Assembly (NCBI GenBank): GCA_943331295.2
Contig: CALQLA020000051.1
Location: 1 to 34,889, forward strand
DNA from: Bordetella parapertussis
GTDB taxonomy: Bacteria; Pseudomonadota; Gammaproteobacteria; Burkholderiales; Casimicrobiaceae
DNA: 34,889 nucleotides
Direction of reading: 5' to 3'
Every line of letters begins with the position of its first letter. Position 1 is the stretch's first letter. The position numbers and the translations under genes are program-made. Below the pieces are notes generated by a model. The model was not told the DNA's origin. It made no database searches and worked only from the letters and a program-made list of their open reading frames with translations. Positions 1-7,928 of the stretch are shown in pieces.

Positions 1-438
1 CGACAGGATCAGGCGACGATCCCGCGCTCTGGAACCCACTGCCCACGCTCCGCGGCGAATATCCGCGGTTTCTGGCAGCCATTAACAGCGGCAGTGCTGA
101 CGCATGCGTTTTCATCTGAGCCGGTTCCCTTGTATCGAGGAATGATCCCGCGTCTGCAAGGGTTCGACGGTTCATCGACGGGAGAAGGGTAGCCAGCACA
201 TCCGGCGAAGCTTGCCGACCCTTGCAGCCGCTCGCCCCGGGACCACCCGCGTCGCGGGCGGCAGGTCACTCGGGCTTGATCCCGGCGTCGTCGACAGCCT
301 TCCCGGAAGCCCGTCATCATCCTCATTTCACCGCAGTGAATTCAAACCAGGCGGCACTGTAATCATTCAGCCAGTGTCGACAAGGTATCTCCTGACAGGG
401 TGAATATGCAGACACCGATGGGTCGGCGCCCTTCAATG
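1..438. other. No convincing gene; possible CRISPR leader side
   Basis: I recognise no complete gene here. Frames on both strands are short and lack family motifs. The last 120 bases or so, just before the first CRISPR repeat, are richer in A+T than their surroundings, as expected of a leader if the array is transcribed on the plus strand. On the minus strand, 323-412 reads as a short tail ending WFEFTAVK before a stop. It could be the 3' scrap of a lost gene, but I cannot assign a family. Confidence 0.3.
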
Positions 439-526
439 GTTCACTGCCGCATAGGCAGCTCAGAAAAACTGCGCGCCGCACAGCGTGATGCCGTACCGGT
501 TCACTGCCGCACAGGCAGCTCAGAAA
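439..526 (+). CRISPR. Type I-F CRISPR mini-array, two repeats and one spacer
   Basis: Two 28-base repeats at 439-466 and 499-526 differ by two bases (CATAGG against CACAGG in the centre). They start GTTCACTGCCG and end AGGCAGCTCAGAAA, with an inner CTGCC/GGCAG dyad. This matches the known type I-F repeat pattern. The single spacer (467-498) is exactly 32 bases, the standard I-F length, so the period is 60. No further repeat is found one period upstream or downstream, and no cas gene or Tn7-like gene lies in the window. Orientation follows the usual I-F repeat direction. It may be an orphan array, the stub of a larger array, or an array served by cas genes elsewhere. Confidence 0.88.
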
Positions 527-548
527 ATTGAGCCAGGACGATGCGTGG

Positions 549-791
549 GGGATGTACTTGTTGACCGTCGGCAGTGTGACGCTCACGCCCGACGCGTCCA
601 CGGCAGTGACCCTCGGCGCCGGGAACGTCCAGGTGATCGTCAGTCCCTTCGTCGCCGGGAACACCTCCGTGCCGAACGTCGCGCTGAGCTACTTCGACGG
701 GACGACGCAGACCGTGTACTCGGATGGCAGGGGCAACTACTCGTTCCAGGTCCCCTCCGGATGGTCCGGGACAGTCACGCCATCGTATGCC
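549..791 (+). pseudogene. Fragment of an exported Ig-like repeat protein
   Basis: The frame has strongly G/C-biased third positions and contains YSDGRGNYSFQVPSGWSG followed by TVTPS. This is the conserved core of a beta-sandwich repeat common in large secreted proteins of betaproteobacteria, where GNYSF-PSGWSGTVTPS units recur many times. Only one unit plus an upstream threonine/valine-rich stretch remains. There is no signal peptide and no proper start, and similarity ends near 790, although the frame stays open and runs into the acetyltransferase gene. The fragment begins almost directly after the second CRISPR repeat. I read it as a relic of a large surface protein. Confidence 0.55.
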
Positions 792-1082
792 AAAGCCAGT
801 CAGGATGATGCAGAAAGCCAACGCCGCCGCCAAGGCGATGCGCCCGCCCCCGAGCCGTCACTCGCTTGTGCAGGGACGGCGCCTGACCGCGCCGGGCAAG
901 TCTGCTGCCCGCATACGCCGGCAAGAAGTTCGGTGATAACATTCTTTCCGGCGCCGGACTCGCGCAGCCGCGGGCCATCCCGGACACTCAGCCGACGCCT
1001 TGCAATTTTCTCATCCGGAGCGCCGGCAGTCGAGCGGACATCGCGAGGCTGCGAATGCACCCGCAACCGAAACGAGACCCAC

Positions 1083-1868
1083 ATGGCCGCGAGCAAGACA
1101 GAGATTCTGCATGCCCTCGAGAACAGCATGTTCGAGTTCCCGGAGGTGCCCGGGCGTTGGGATGTCCCGACCTTCCCGGGCGTTCGAGCGCATGCCACGC
1201 CTGCCATTTCCCATCTGTTCGGCAACATGGTCGGCGTCTCCACCCTCACGGAAGAGAATGCCGACGCCGTCATCGCGCAGGTGCAGGACTTCTTTGGCAA
1301 GCGCCATCACTCGGTCGGCTGGTGGCTCAATCCATCGTCCACGCCGATCGATCTCGTCACCCGGCTCGAGGCCGCCGGATTCCGCCGGGTCATCGAGCAA
1401 GCCGGGCTGGTGCTCACCGACCTGCAGCGCGCGATAAGGAGCAACCCGGCGGTGACCGTGCGACCGGCGACCGGCGCGGAGCAAGGTGATGTCATTCGCC
1501 TGTACACCGCCGCGTATCCCTTGCCCGAGCAGTTGGCCGCCCTCTACTGCGACTTGTTCCCGCTCGTCGATTGCGGAAGGCACTATCTCGCGTTTCTGGA
1601 CGGTGTCGAGGGTCCGGTGTCGGTCTCCAGCATGTTCTCGCCTCGAGGCAGCCCCGTCGCAGTGATGCAAGGCGCAGCCACGCTCGGCGAATACCGTGGC
1701 CTCGGAATCTACACGTCGATGATGGCCGCACGGCTGGCGGATGCCCGTGCCATGGGCAAGGACGCGGCGGTGCTGCAGGGCGACCGGAAGACGTCCGCGC
1801 CGATTGCCGCCGGGCTCGGATTCGAGGAAGTGTGCAGCATCGACTTCTACGCGTGGGACGGCGCCTGA
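1083..1868 (+). CDS. GNAT-family N-acetyltransferase
   Basis: This 261-residue protein starts MAASKTEILHALENSMFEF. The C-terminal half (about residues 120-258) is GNAT-like: TVRPATGAEQGDVIRLY opens the domain, and a Q-G-A-A-T-L-G-E-Y-R-G-L-G-I-Y segment is the acetyl-CoA binding motif A (Q/RxxGxG/A type, here YRGLGIY). GLGFEEVCSIDFY is the usual final strand. The N-terminal 110 residues resemble the extra domain seen in some two-domain GNAT proteins. The substrate cannot be told. The reading frame is open far upstream, but that part belongs to an unrelated fragment. ATG 1083 is chosen because protein-like sequence begins there. The Shine-Dalgarno sequence is weak. Confidence 0.75.
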   Translation: MAASKTEILHALENSMFEFPEVPGRWDVPTFPGVRAHATPAISHLFGNMVGVSTLTEENADAVIAQVQDFFGKRHHSVGWWLNPSSTPIDLVTRLEAAGFRRVIEQAGLVLTDLQRAIRSNPAVTVRPATGAEQGDVIRLYTAAYPLPEQLAALYCDLFPLVDCGRHYLAFLDGVEGPVSVSSMFSPRGSPVAVMQGAATLGEYRGLGIYTSMMAARLADARAMGKDAAVLQGDRKTSAPIAAGLGFEEVCSIDFYAWDGA

Positions 1869-2033
1869 AACCAGCTGTCCGGAGCGCCGCTGCCACGCGG
1901 GGCGCTTGCGCTGTGAAGGCATCGGGCATCCAGATCGCCTGGCAGGCCCGGCAGCCGAACTCGTCGGCGACGGCACCGGCGTCGGCCCGAACTCCGACCC
2001 GGCTGCGTCGCCTTCCAACTCCCGCGCCGGCAA

Positions 2034-2786
2034 TTACACCGGGGCCTGGGCCCGCATCTCCATCTGGAAGAAGAAGCTATGCGGCACGCGCGAGGGCGCG
2101 CGGCTGCCAGCAGCCAGGAACGTCGCATCGGCGCGGGCGAGCACCCTGAAGGCCAGAGTGTGGTCGTCTTCTTCTAGGCCGCCGGCGAAGGGGAACCAGC
2201 CCGCGTCCGTCCATTCCTTCAGCGCCGTGGCTGACTTGGGATCCAGGCGGACGATGGGACCGTCGATCCGTTGCTTCAACGCGATTCTGTACAGCGCACC
2301 CGCGTGGCGGCCTGCGGTGACGTTGACCTCGAGGGCATCCTGCTGCCTCGAATCCACGAACAGAACAGGATAGCCATCGGGGAGGACGTCCCACTCGCCC
2401 TCGAAAGTCACCTCTTCTTGCGCGGGGAACCACTCGTCCGGAATCGCCCTGAACTTGTCGCCAAGATTCTGGGTCATAAGCCGACGGGATGTCTTCAGCT
2501 GCCACATCCCCGAAACGGCCAGCTCCAGCATTCCGATGGATGTTGTGCGGAGGATTCTCTTGGGCACGCTCGTTTCATGGGTCAGCCCGGCCTCATAGCT
2601 CTGGGAATCCGTACTCACCTCGACGAGATATCTGCGCGCCAGCCGCGCTCGCATCATGTCGGGGGTTTCAACAACCAACCTCGGGCGATGCTCAACGACC
2701 TTCGCCGAGGCAGCCGTCGTTCCGGCCGCGGCCATCATGCCGGCCCCGCCCGCAGCGAGCAGCGATGCAAAATTGCGTCGATTCAT
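2034..2786 (-). CDS. Exported protein of unknown function with Tat-like signal
   Basis: This 250-residue product begins MNRRNFASLLAAGGAGMMAA, a twin-arginine followed by a small hydrophobic stretch. That is typical of a Tat signal peptide, although Sec export is not excluded. The ATG at 2786 is preceded by AGGAAAGG at good spacing, which decides against an in-frame start 17 codons upstream. The mature part (about 215 residues) is mixed alpha/beta with no motif I recognise. It contains a tryptophan/proline patch, EWFPAQEEVTFEGEWDVLPD, and ends without a membrane anchor. It converges with the acetyltransferase gene across 165 bases. No function is assigned. Confidence 0.7.
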   Translation of the reverse strand: MNRRNFASLLAAGGAGMMAAAGTTAASAKVVEHRPRLVVETPDMMRARLARRYLVEVSTDSQSYEAGLTHETSVPKRILRTTSIGMLELAVSGMWQLKTSRRLMTQNLGDKFRAIPDEWFPAQEEVTFEGEWDVLPDGYPVLFVDSRQQDALEVNVTAGRHAGALYRIALKQRIDGPIVRLDPKSATALKEWTDAGWFPFAGGLEEDDHTLAFRVLARADATFLAAGSRAPSRVPHSFFFQMEMRAQAPV

Positions 2787-3136
2787 GGTTTCCTTTCCTG
2801 TGGACGGATGAGATGCAGCGGCTGGGATCGGGGCCACGGGTCCGCGCCACCGCCTCCCGCCGCGACTCTAGCAGGTTTCCACCCGGCGGGTGGCCTTGTC
2901 GTTGTCGCGCTCCATCCCGGGCTCGGATTGGCGGCAGACGCATTGTCCGCGTTCGTGGCCGGGCGGCACGCTTGACCTTGGCCTTGGGCCGCTTTCCTTC
3001 TGGTGCCGCGATCGCGTGCGGCTTTCCGGTTCCGGCTTGGGCTTGGGCTCGCGCCGCGTCGGCGGCCAAGCCGCGCCGAGCGGTTGCGGCAACTCGTGGC
3101 GAGCCTCTGGCCGAGCCTCGTTGCTTTCGCGCGCCG
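2787..3136. other. No convincing gene; biased-composition stretch
   Basis: Between the Tat-like protein gene and the metallophosphoesterase remnant, all frames give low-complexity peptides rich in Arg, Pro, Lys and Gly. No family motif or ribosome binding site is seen apart from the one serving the gene on the left. It may be the decayed 3' flank of an older gene. Confidence 0.4.
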
Positions 3137-3388
3137 TCAGACGTGCCGGAACACCGTGTAGCGCGCCTGCTCGTCGACCGCGACGACGTGGCTCACCAGG
3201 CCGTCGCCTGGACGCCACAGGCGCAGTCCGATCATCGGCGGCGTGTCGACCCATCCGCGCGGCGGCGTGCCGTCCACCCGCAGTTCGAGCGTCGGCGCGG
3301 TGACCGGCTCGGTGAAGACAATCGTTCCCGCCCAGCGCCGGAAAACGGCGCGGTGCAGATGGCCGCACACGATCGCGGCGACAGCGCG
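3137..3388 (-). pseudogene. C-terminal fragment of a calcineurin-like metallophosphoesterase
   Basis: The frame reads IVCGHLHRAVFRRWAGT, which matches the last metal-binding GHxH motif of calcineurin-like phosphoesterases of the CpdA type. A beta-rich tail (LELRVDG, LVSHVVAVDEQ) then ends with a normal stop, as in the C-terminus of that family. The N-terminal two thirds, with the DxH, GDxxD and GNHD metal ligands, are missing. Upstream, the sequence passes within a few bases into a fragment of a short-chain dehydrogenase in another frame. It is therefore a deletion or recombination remnant and cannot make an active enzyme. Confidence 0.6.
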
Positions 3389-3389
3389 C

Positions 3390-3755
3390 CTGCATCTGCG
3401 CGGTCAGCGCGTAGCCGGGCATGACCGCGTCGACCCGGACGTTGTCCGGGCCGAATTCCACCGCGAGGATCGCGGTCAGGTTCCCCCCGGCGGGCTTGTC
3501 CGGGCCGTAGGCAGGCAGCGGCATGGCGCCCACCGCCGAGGTCGACGAAATGTCGACGATGCTGCCGGCGCCCCGCGTGGCCATCCGCGGCGCGACGGCG
3601 CGGCAGCAGAGGTAGGTGCCGCGGTGGTTGATGGCCCGGACCTTGTCGACGATGCGCATGTCGATCGCCACCGCGCCCTTCGTATGCGTGGTGCCGAGCA
3701 TCGCGTTGAGCGGATTGTTGCCCTGGCCGGCGCCGCCGATGCTCAGGCCCCCGCC
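3390..3755 (-). pseudogene. Internal fragment of a short-chain dehydrogenase/reductase
   Basis: The protein-like stretch carries SDR landmarks in order: INHRGTYLCCRAVAPRM (the helix with the conserved Asn region), GSIVDISSTSA with the catalytic Ser strand, AYGPDK as the YxxxK catalytic pair, and VEFGPDNVRVDAVMPGY as the conserved post-active-site strand. The N-terminal Rossmann glycine motif and the C-terminal substrate-binding part are absent. The frame stays open through the fusion with the metallophosphoesterase remnant, so length alone would suggest a gene of about 370 codons. The content shows two unrelated gene pieces. Confidence 0.65.
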
Positions 3756-3984
3756 CTGGTCCTGCGTCCCGAACTCGGTGACCGCGCCGATGACAGCAGC
3801 GCAACGACGACCCAAGTGCCGAAGCGCCGCACCGAAGACCCAGCGTCCATTCCCATGACGGTCACCCGGGCAGTTGGAAGCAAGCGACCGCACCTTGCCG
3901 GCGTTCGGAAAACGCGGGGCCGGGAGCCGCAAGGAGAGCACGATCGTCGCCACACCGTTTCCATGGCGCACACCCGCCCTTAGG

Positions 3985-4509
3985 TCACCTGGTGGGCTTG
4001 ACCGTCGGTTTGTCCGACGGCGCCCCCGGGTCGCTCACGGCAATTCCGGCGGGTTGCGGGGGCGGCGCGGGAAAGCCGGTTGCGCCCGGGGCCGGGAATT
4101 TCTCGCCGAAGGTTGCTCCTTGAGTTTGCTTCGGCGCTGCCGGGTTCGACGCGCCCCCCGGGACACTCAACGCGAGCGCCTCCGACTCCAGCATCGGGTT
4201 TGCCAAGATGACGACCCGGGGCGGCTTCAGGTCGGTTCGGACAATGATCCGCGCGAACTTGACGTTGATGGCGTTGGGGCCTTTCGTCTCCAGAATCGCG
4301 CGCACCGCCGCCTCGTTCGTCGCACCCAGGGGCATCTTGTCCCACTCGGCCAGGAACGCCGCTGCGTTTGCGGGGGTCAGGACATCGGAAACCACGACCC
4401 TGTCGCTGCTGTTGCTCTTCGAACTCTTGACGGTTGTGGCGGCGAAGGCGCCGGACGCCAGCACCACGAACAGACCCGTGATCGCACCTGCCTGGAACAG
4501 TCGTTTCAT
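3985..4509 (-). CDS. Exported protein of unknown function, Pro-rich tail
   Basis: This 174-residue protein has a clear Sec signal peptide, MKRLFQAGAITGLFVVLASG with cleavage after AFA. Residues 30-110 form a compact region (LTPANAAAFLAEWDKMPLGA, VKFARIIVRTDLKPPRVVIL). The last 60 residues are rich in Pro, Ala and Gly and probably unstructured. The ATG is preceded by AAGGAAA at suitable spacing. I recognise no family. It is likely periplasmic. It stands alone, with remnants on both sides. Confidence 0.7.
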   Translation of the reverse strand: MKRLFQAGAITGLFVVLASGAFAATTVKSSKSNSSDRVVVSDVLTPANAAAFLAEWDKMPLGATNEAAVRAILETKGPNAINVKFARIIVRTDLKPPRVVILANPMLESEALALSVPGGASNPAAPKQTQGATFGEKFPAPGATGFPAPPPQPAGIAVSDPGAPSDKPTVKPTR

Positions 4510-4814
4510 CGCTGATTTCCTTGATAAACGGGGTTGACCGCCCTGCACGATGCAACGGCGAACCTGCCGCATGGCCGCCGGCACACCGACATTTCGCTCG
4601 ACAAAGCCAAGGCGCCGAACCCTGCGCCGGCACCACGGCGATGCGCACACGCACACTAAGCGCACATAAATGCCGCAATTGCAAGCGAGGGTTGCGCCGG
4701 CAAGCCTGGGCTTGCATCGTCCCGGACAGGACCCGGGAAGCCGGATCCTGCTGCGACTGGCCGAGTGCGATGAAGTCCGCGAGGCGCTTGCAGTCCAATC
4801 GTGGCAAGGCTTCC

Positions 4815-5171
4815 ATGATCCACGGTGCCCCTGCGCGCGAGCCGCTGATCGGCTTGCAGGGAAAGCTTCAGGCCGACCCGGATTCGCAGGAACCGGGCCG
4901 GCGAGCGCAGGCCCAATTGATCGCCGGCCGCTACGATCGCATCGACCCGCTCGTCGCTCAGGTCCTGGCCGGACTCGCCGTGCGGCTGGCGGTCCTGCGG
5001 AACGCGGAAACCCCCGATCCGGAACTGATCCAACGCGCTCGTGCCGTCGATCCGGCGTTGCCTTGGGTGGCCTGCGACCTGGGTCTCGATTGCAGCGCCA
5101 ATTCGATTGGCGTCCTGCAACCGTGCGCTGCCCGGGGCACGTGCGATGGCGACCTGCTCGTGCGCCTCGCG
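4815..5171 (+). pseudogene. Fragment of a cysteine-motif exported protein family
   Basis: The frame reads WVACDLGLDCSANS, then PCAARGTC, then DLLVRLA. This spacing of an ACxLGxDC motif and a CxxxGxC motif is typical of a family of uncharacterised secreted or periplasmic proteins common in xanthomonads and betaproteobacteria, which I recognise by pattern only. Helical sequence precedes it from about 4900. No signal peptide or credible start can be found. The similarity stops near 5171, and the open frame then runs antisense into the hydroxylase gene. I take it as a C-terminal piece of a broken gene. Confidence 0.45.
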
Positions 5172-5221
5172 AACCAAGCCGTGGCCGCTTCCTGCTCGCC
5201 CACAGGGGGGCTGCCACCCGC

Positions 5222-6031
5222 TCAGATCTGTCCGAGCCGCCTTGCGCGCAGTGGGGTCGACAGCATGCCGGCGACGGTCTGCCAACGGTCGGCGGTGAGC
5301 TTCGCAAGGCCGAAGGCCGCCGGCCGCGGCCCGGACGGCCGCAGGTAGGTGCCGAAGAGGCGGTCCCAGAAGGAGAACACCGCGCCGAAATTGGAATTGG
5401 TCTCCCGCGGTACCGGCGAGTGATGCACGCGGTGCATCGACGGCGTCTGCACCAGCCAGCCGATCGCGCGCTCGAACCCGGCCGGCCACGCGATGTTCGC
5501 GTGCTGGAAGAAGGCGATCGGATTGAGCACGACGGCGCGCGCGCCCTCCACCCAGAGGGGAATGCCGAGCGCCAGCAGCAGGGCGACCTTGAATGCGACT
5601 TCGATCGACACCTCGACCGGGTGGAAGCGGACGGCGGTGCTGGCATCGAGGTGCGGATCGGAGTGGTGCACGGCGTGGAGCAGCCACAGCCAGCGCCAGC
5701 GATGCATCAGGCGGTGGAAGAAGTAATCGACGCAGTCGACCAGCACGAACCCGACCGCGAATTGCGCGGCCGGCGACAGGTCGAGGGGCGTCAGCAGGCC
5801 GTTGCTCGCCGTCAGCAGCGCCGTCACGCCGAGCCACCAGCCGCCGACGACGCCGTCGGCGACAATCAGCACCAGCGCGAATAGTCCGAGGTTGCGCAGG
5901 ACGTGCCGCCGGCGGTCGGGAATCGCGATCAGCGCGTCGCGACCGCCCTCGAGGACGACCAGGAAGGCAAACGCGCCGAGGTTCGCCACGAGGTACGCAT
6001 TCTGGAGGAGGTCGAGCGCGAAGGGGCCCAC
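5222..6031 (-). CDS. Sterol desaturase / fatty acid hydroxylase superfamily protein
   Basis: The 269 residues carry the three histidine clusters that bind the di-iron centre: HRLMH (around residue 106), HAVHH (around 119) and HRVHH (around 199). Hydrophobic membrane segments lie at about residues 12-28, 47-75 and 85-103, with another hydrophobic pair after the second cluster. Family members oxidise or desaturate lipids with O2 at the inner membrane; the substrate is not predictable. The start is a GTG at 6031 lying inside the edge of a duplicated cassette, and there is no obvious Shine-Dalgarno. The native N-terminus may therefore have been replaced. All catalytic motifs are intact. Confidence 0.8.
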   Translation of the reverse strand: MGPFALDLLQNAYLVANLGAFAFLVVLEGGRDALIAIPDRRRHVLRNLGLFALVLIVADGVVGGWWLGVTALLTASNGLLTPLDLSPAAQFAVGFVLVDCVDYFFHRLMHRWRWLWLLHAVHHSDPHLDASTAVRFHPVEVSIEVAFKVALLLALGIPLWVEGARAVVLNPIAFFQHANIAWPAGFERAIGWLVQTPSMHRVHHSPVPRETNSNFGAVFSFWDRLFGTYLRPSGPRPAAFGLAKLTADRWQTVAGMLSTPLRARRLGQI

Positions 6032-6076
6032 GTCAGGACCGCCCGGCCGGTGCGGGACGCTTCGCGTGATCCGGCG

Positions 6077-6098
6077 GGCGCCGCTCGCGGGCGGCGCC
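6077..6098 (-). terminator. Hairpin downstream of IPTL mini-gene A
   Basis: A perfect 8-base stem (GGCGCCGC / GCGGCGCC) with a 6-base loop lies about 65 bases after the mini-gene stop. It is conserved in copy B. There is no clear T-run, so termination is inferred from position and conservation. Confidence 0.4.
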
Positions 6099-6165
6099 GG
6101 GACGACCTGCGTCGCCTGCCGCCGTCATCGTGACGGGAGACTGCCTTCGGGCGCAGCCGGGGGCG

Positions 6166-6345
6166 TCACTTCCTGTTGCGGCGGCGCGCGGCGAACCCGC
6201 CCGCGATCGCGACGACCAGCGTGATCGCGACCAGGCCGAGGTCGTCGAGCGTGGGGATGCTCGTCTGCACGAAGATCTGGGAGTTGCCGGCGAGGGCGGA
6301 AGTGGCGCTCAGCGCGACCAGCGCGGCAGCGAGTCGGGCGATCAT
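6166..6345 (-). CDS. IPTL-CTERM mini-protein (signal peptide plus sorting tail), copy A
   Basis: The 59-residue product consists of a signal peptide (MIARLAAALVALSATSALA), a link of about nine residues (GNSQIFVQT), then the IPTL-CTERM sorting domain: SIPTLDDLGLVAITLVVAIAG followed by an Arg-rich end. IPTL-CTERM tails normally end large secreted proteins of betaproteobacteria and are thought to be removed by an exosortase-like enzyme. Here almost nothing lies between leader and tail. The ATG at 6345 is chosen because the signal peptide starts there and AGAGG precedes it. A homologue at 9092-9277 differs at several residues but keeps the frame. It may be a real tiny anchored peptide or the collapsed remnant of a larger gene. 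Confidence 0.65.
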   Translation of the reverse strand: MIARLAAALVALSATSALAGNSQIFVQTSIPTLDDLGLVAITLVVAIAGGFAARRRNRK

Positions 6346-6448
6346 GGGGCCTCTGGCGGGAAAGATGTCCGGAATTGTCACCGGCGGTCGCGTCGCGGTC
6401 ACGCCGGAGTGCCGCCGGAGTGCCGCGATTGTTACGGCAACGCAGCAA

Positions 6449-6480
6449 TGTCCGGTCTTGGCAAAGTAGGGATGTCCGGT
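6449..6480 (+). mobile_element. IS end A with two TGTCCGG boxes
   Basis: TGTCCGGT occurs at 6449-6456 and again at 6473-6480, 24 bases apart, about 80 bases before a transposase start. The same 24-base spacing of TGTCCGG is found before the second transposase remnant (9359 and 9383). This is expected of the subterminal transposase-binding sites at an IS end. Confidence 0.55.
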
Positions 6481-6513
6481 TCCGTGAGTCCTCCCGGAAG
6501 CTGGAGGCGTAAT

Positions 6514-6555
6514 GGAAACGAAGACCGGGAAACGAAGACCGGGAAACGAAGACCG
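6514..6555 (+). repeat. Three tandem copies of a 14-base unit
   Basis: GGAAACGAAGACCG is repeated exactly three times, directly before the transposase ATG (6558). The copies are identical, which suggests recent slippage or an expansion in the IS leader. Confidence 0.9.
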
Positions 6556-6557
6556 GC

Positions 6558-6930
6558 ATGAGTCAGCAGGAATTGAAACGGGTCGAGGTTATTGCCTTGC
6601 GCCGGTCCGGGCAGATCAGTCAGGCCGAAGCGGCGCGGCGGCTGGGGATCACGGTGCGGCAGGTGCGGCGGCTGGAGGCACGGGTGGCATTGCGGGGCAC
6701 AGCCGGGTTGCGCTCAGGCCGCCACGGTCGGCCGAGCAACCATCGGCTGGCGCCGGCGACGGTGCTGGCGGTGGTCGCCTTGGTCCGGGCTCACTATCGT
6801 GATTTCGGCACGACGCTGGCGGCGGAGTACCTGCAGGAGCGCCATGGCATTGCCCTGTCCCGGAAACGGTGCGCCAGATCATGCTCGCGGCCAAGCTGTG
6901 GCGACCCAAGCGCGGGGCCAAGGCCGCCAT
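6558..6930 (+). pseudogene. IS transposase N-terminal fragment, frameshifted
   Basis: The start MSQQELKRVEVIALRRSGQI with QAEAARRLGITVRQVRRLEAR is the N-terminal helix-turn-helix of an ISNCY-like (IS481-related) transposase. RHGRPSNHRLAP and DFGTTLAAEYLQERHGIAL continue the family pattern. At about 6862 one G is missing (CCCGGAAAC where CCCGGGAAAC would keep frame). The next frame resumes with RQIMLAAKLWRPKRG, the expected continuation. The catalytic integrase core is absent: similarity stops near 6930, and the alpha/beta hydrolase gene on the other strand ends a few dozen bases on. Not functional. Confidence 0.75.
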
Positions 6931-6995
6931 TTCCGCCCTGCGCGAACTACCTCGACGCGCGCCGGACCTTCCTGCGCTGCTCACCGTTGATGCCT

Positions 6996-7928
6996 TCATC
7001 CGCCACCGGGCCGGCCAAGCTGGCAGATCGCGCGTGTCAGGTGACTGTCGGGAAGCCTGAGTTCATCCAGAATCGTGAAGTGGTTGGCATGGACCACCGG
7101 AACCAGGTCGCCCGGGAGATGAGCCTGTGCCCGGTAAGCATGGAAATTCCGGCTGCTGGCGATCATCGCCGGCAATTCGCCGCTGCCATAGGCGATGGAA
7201 AGCGGCTTGTCGACACCCGGCAGGCGCATCGGAGAAAGCGTTTCGATCTCGACTTCGGTCAACCTCACCTTGTCGTTGACATGAGGAGAGTCGCGCAGCG
7301 GCGCGAGGTCGAATACCCCTGAGATCGTCAACCCCGCCGCCACCCTCGGATGATCCAGCAGGAATGCCGTGAGATGCCCGCCGGCAGACCAGCCCGTGAG
7401 GATGACGGGTCCCGCGATGCCGTGCGCGCCGGCCTCCGCGGCGAACCAGTCGAGCGCTGCTCGCAGCGCCTTCGCGATCTGCGTCAGGCCCGCCTCGGGC
7501 GCGAGAGTGTAGCCGGGGAGCGCCGCCGACCAGCCTCGCGCCAGCACGCCCTCGGCCATGCAGGCAAACATTTCCTTGCTGCCGCGCTGCCAATAGCCGC
7601 CATGGATGTGAACGACGCATGGAGCGTTCGGATCGGCGGCGGGATAGAGGTCCCATTTGCTCCGCTCTCCTCGCGCATACGGCAGATCGAGGTGCTGCGC
7701 GCGTTGCGTGCGCAGCGTCTTTGAGGCCGCCGCCCATCCTTCGGTCTTCTTGCCCGCGAATTCGGGTCCTACATGAGCCACGTTGTTGAACGCCATATTG
7801 CGCGCCTCGAGGGACATCGTCATCCAGTCCATTTCCATCGCGACGGCTTCCCGGGTAACAATTGCAGCAGGCGCCACGACACCCGCTGCGGTCGCAGCCA
7901 GGAATGCGCGTCGGTTGAAAGCGGTCAC
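6996..7928 (-). CDS. Exported alpha/beta hydrolase, formamidase/esterase-like
   Basis: The 310-residue protein starts at a GTG preceded by GGGAGG six bases away, giving (M)TAFNRRAFLAATAAGVVAP, a Tat-type signal peptide. The alpha/beta hydrolase landmarks are present: the oxyanion HGG in VVHIHGGYW, the nucleophile elbow GWSAGG, and a late Asp/His (HANHFTILDEL carries the likely catalytic His). The HGGYW motif and layout resemble the arylformamidase (kynurenine formamidase-like) and BD-FAE groups, but the substrate is unknown. The last few codons overlap the end of the IS remnant region, so the very C-terminus may have been altered. A CGGATATCCG palindrome lies at 7946-7955, just upstream. Confidence 0.78.
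   Translation of the reverse strand: MTAFNRRAFLAATAAGVVAPAAIVTREAVAMEMDWMTMSLEARNMAFNNVAHVGPEFAGKKTEGWAAASKTLRTQRAQHLDLPYARGERSKWDLYPAADPNAPCVVHIHGGYWQRGSKEMFACMAEGVLARGWSAALPGYTLAPEAGLTQIAKALRAALDWFAAEAGAHGIAGPVILTGWSAGGHLTAFLLDHPRVAAGLTISGVFDLAPLRDSPHVNDKVRLTEVEIETLSPMRLPGVDKPLSIAYGSGELPAMIASSRNFHAYRAQAHLPGDLVPVVHANHFTILDELRLPDSHLTRAICQLGRPGGG

Larger units (their letters stand above)
6025..6401 (-). repeat. IPTL mini-protein cassette, copy A
   Basis: This 377-base segment is nearly identical to 8951-9333. It starts at GGCCCA.GTCAGGACCG and ends at CGCGTCGCGGTCA; beyond these points the two flanks are unrelated. It holds a small gene (6166-6345), about 60 bases upstream of it and a GC hairpin downstream, so it looks like a complete small transcription unit. 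The only length difference from copy B is six bases (two codons) near the signal-peptide cleavage site. I see no clear terminal inverted repeats or target duplication. Confidence 0.85.

Noticed and set aside
379..438. A third, degenerate CRISPR repeat-spacer unit upstream of the array
   Set aside because: Sequence one period upstream (379-406) shares almost nothing with the repeat. The unit downstream (559-586) also lacks similarity.
528..1082. N-terminal extension of the acetyltransferase (446-codon frame)
   Set aside because: The upstream part is an unrelated Ig-like fragment followed by non-protein-like sequence. GNAT-type content begins at ATG 1083.
2868..3971. A single 367-codon gene on the minus strand
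   Set aside because: It is a chance open frame in GC-rich DNA spanning an SDR fragment, an out-of-frame metallophosphoesterase piece and low-complexity sequence.
6025..6401. MITE-like transposable element for the duplicated cassette
   Set aside because: The ends share only a loose GACCGC similarity. There are no convincing terminal inverted repeats or target site duplication, so only 'repeat' is claimed.
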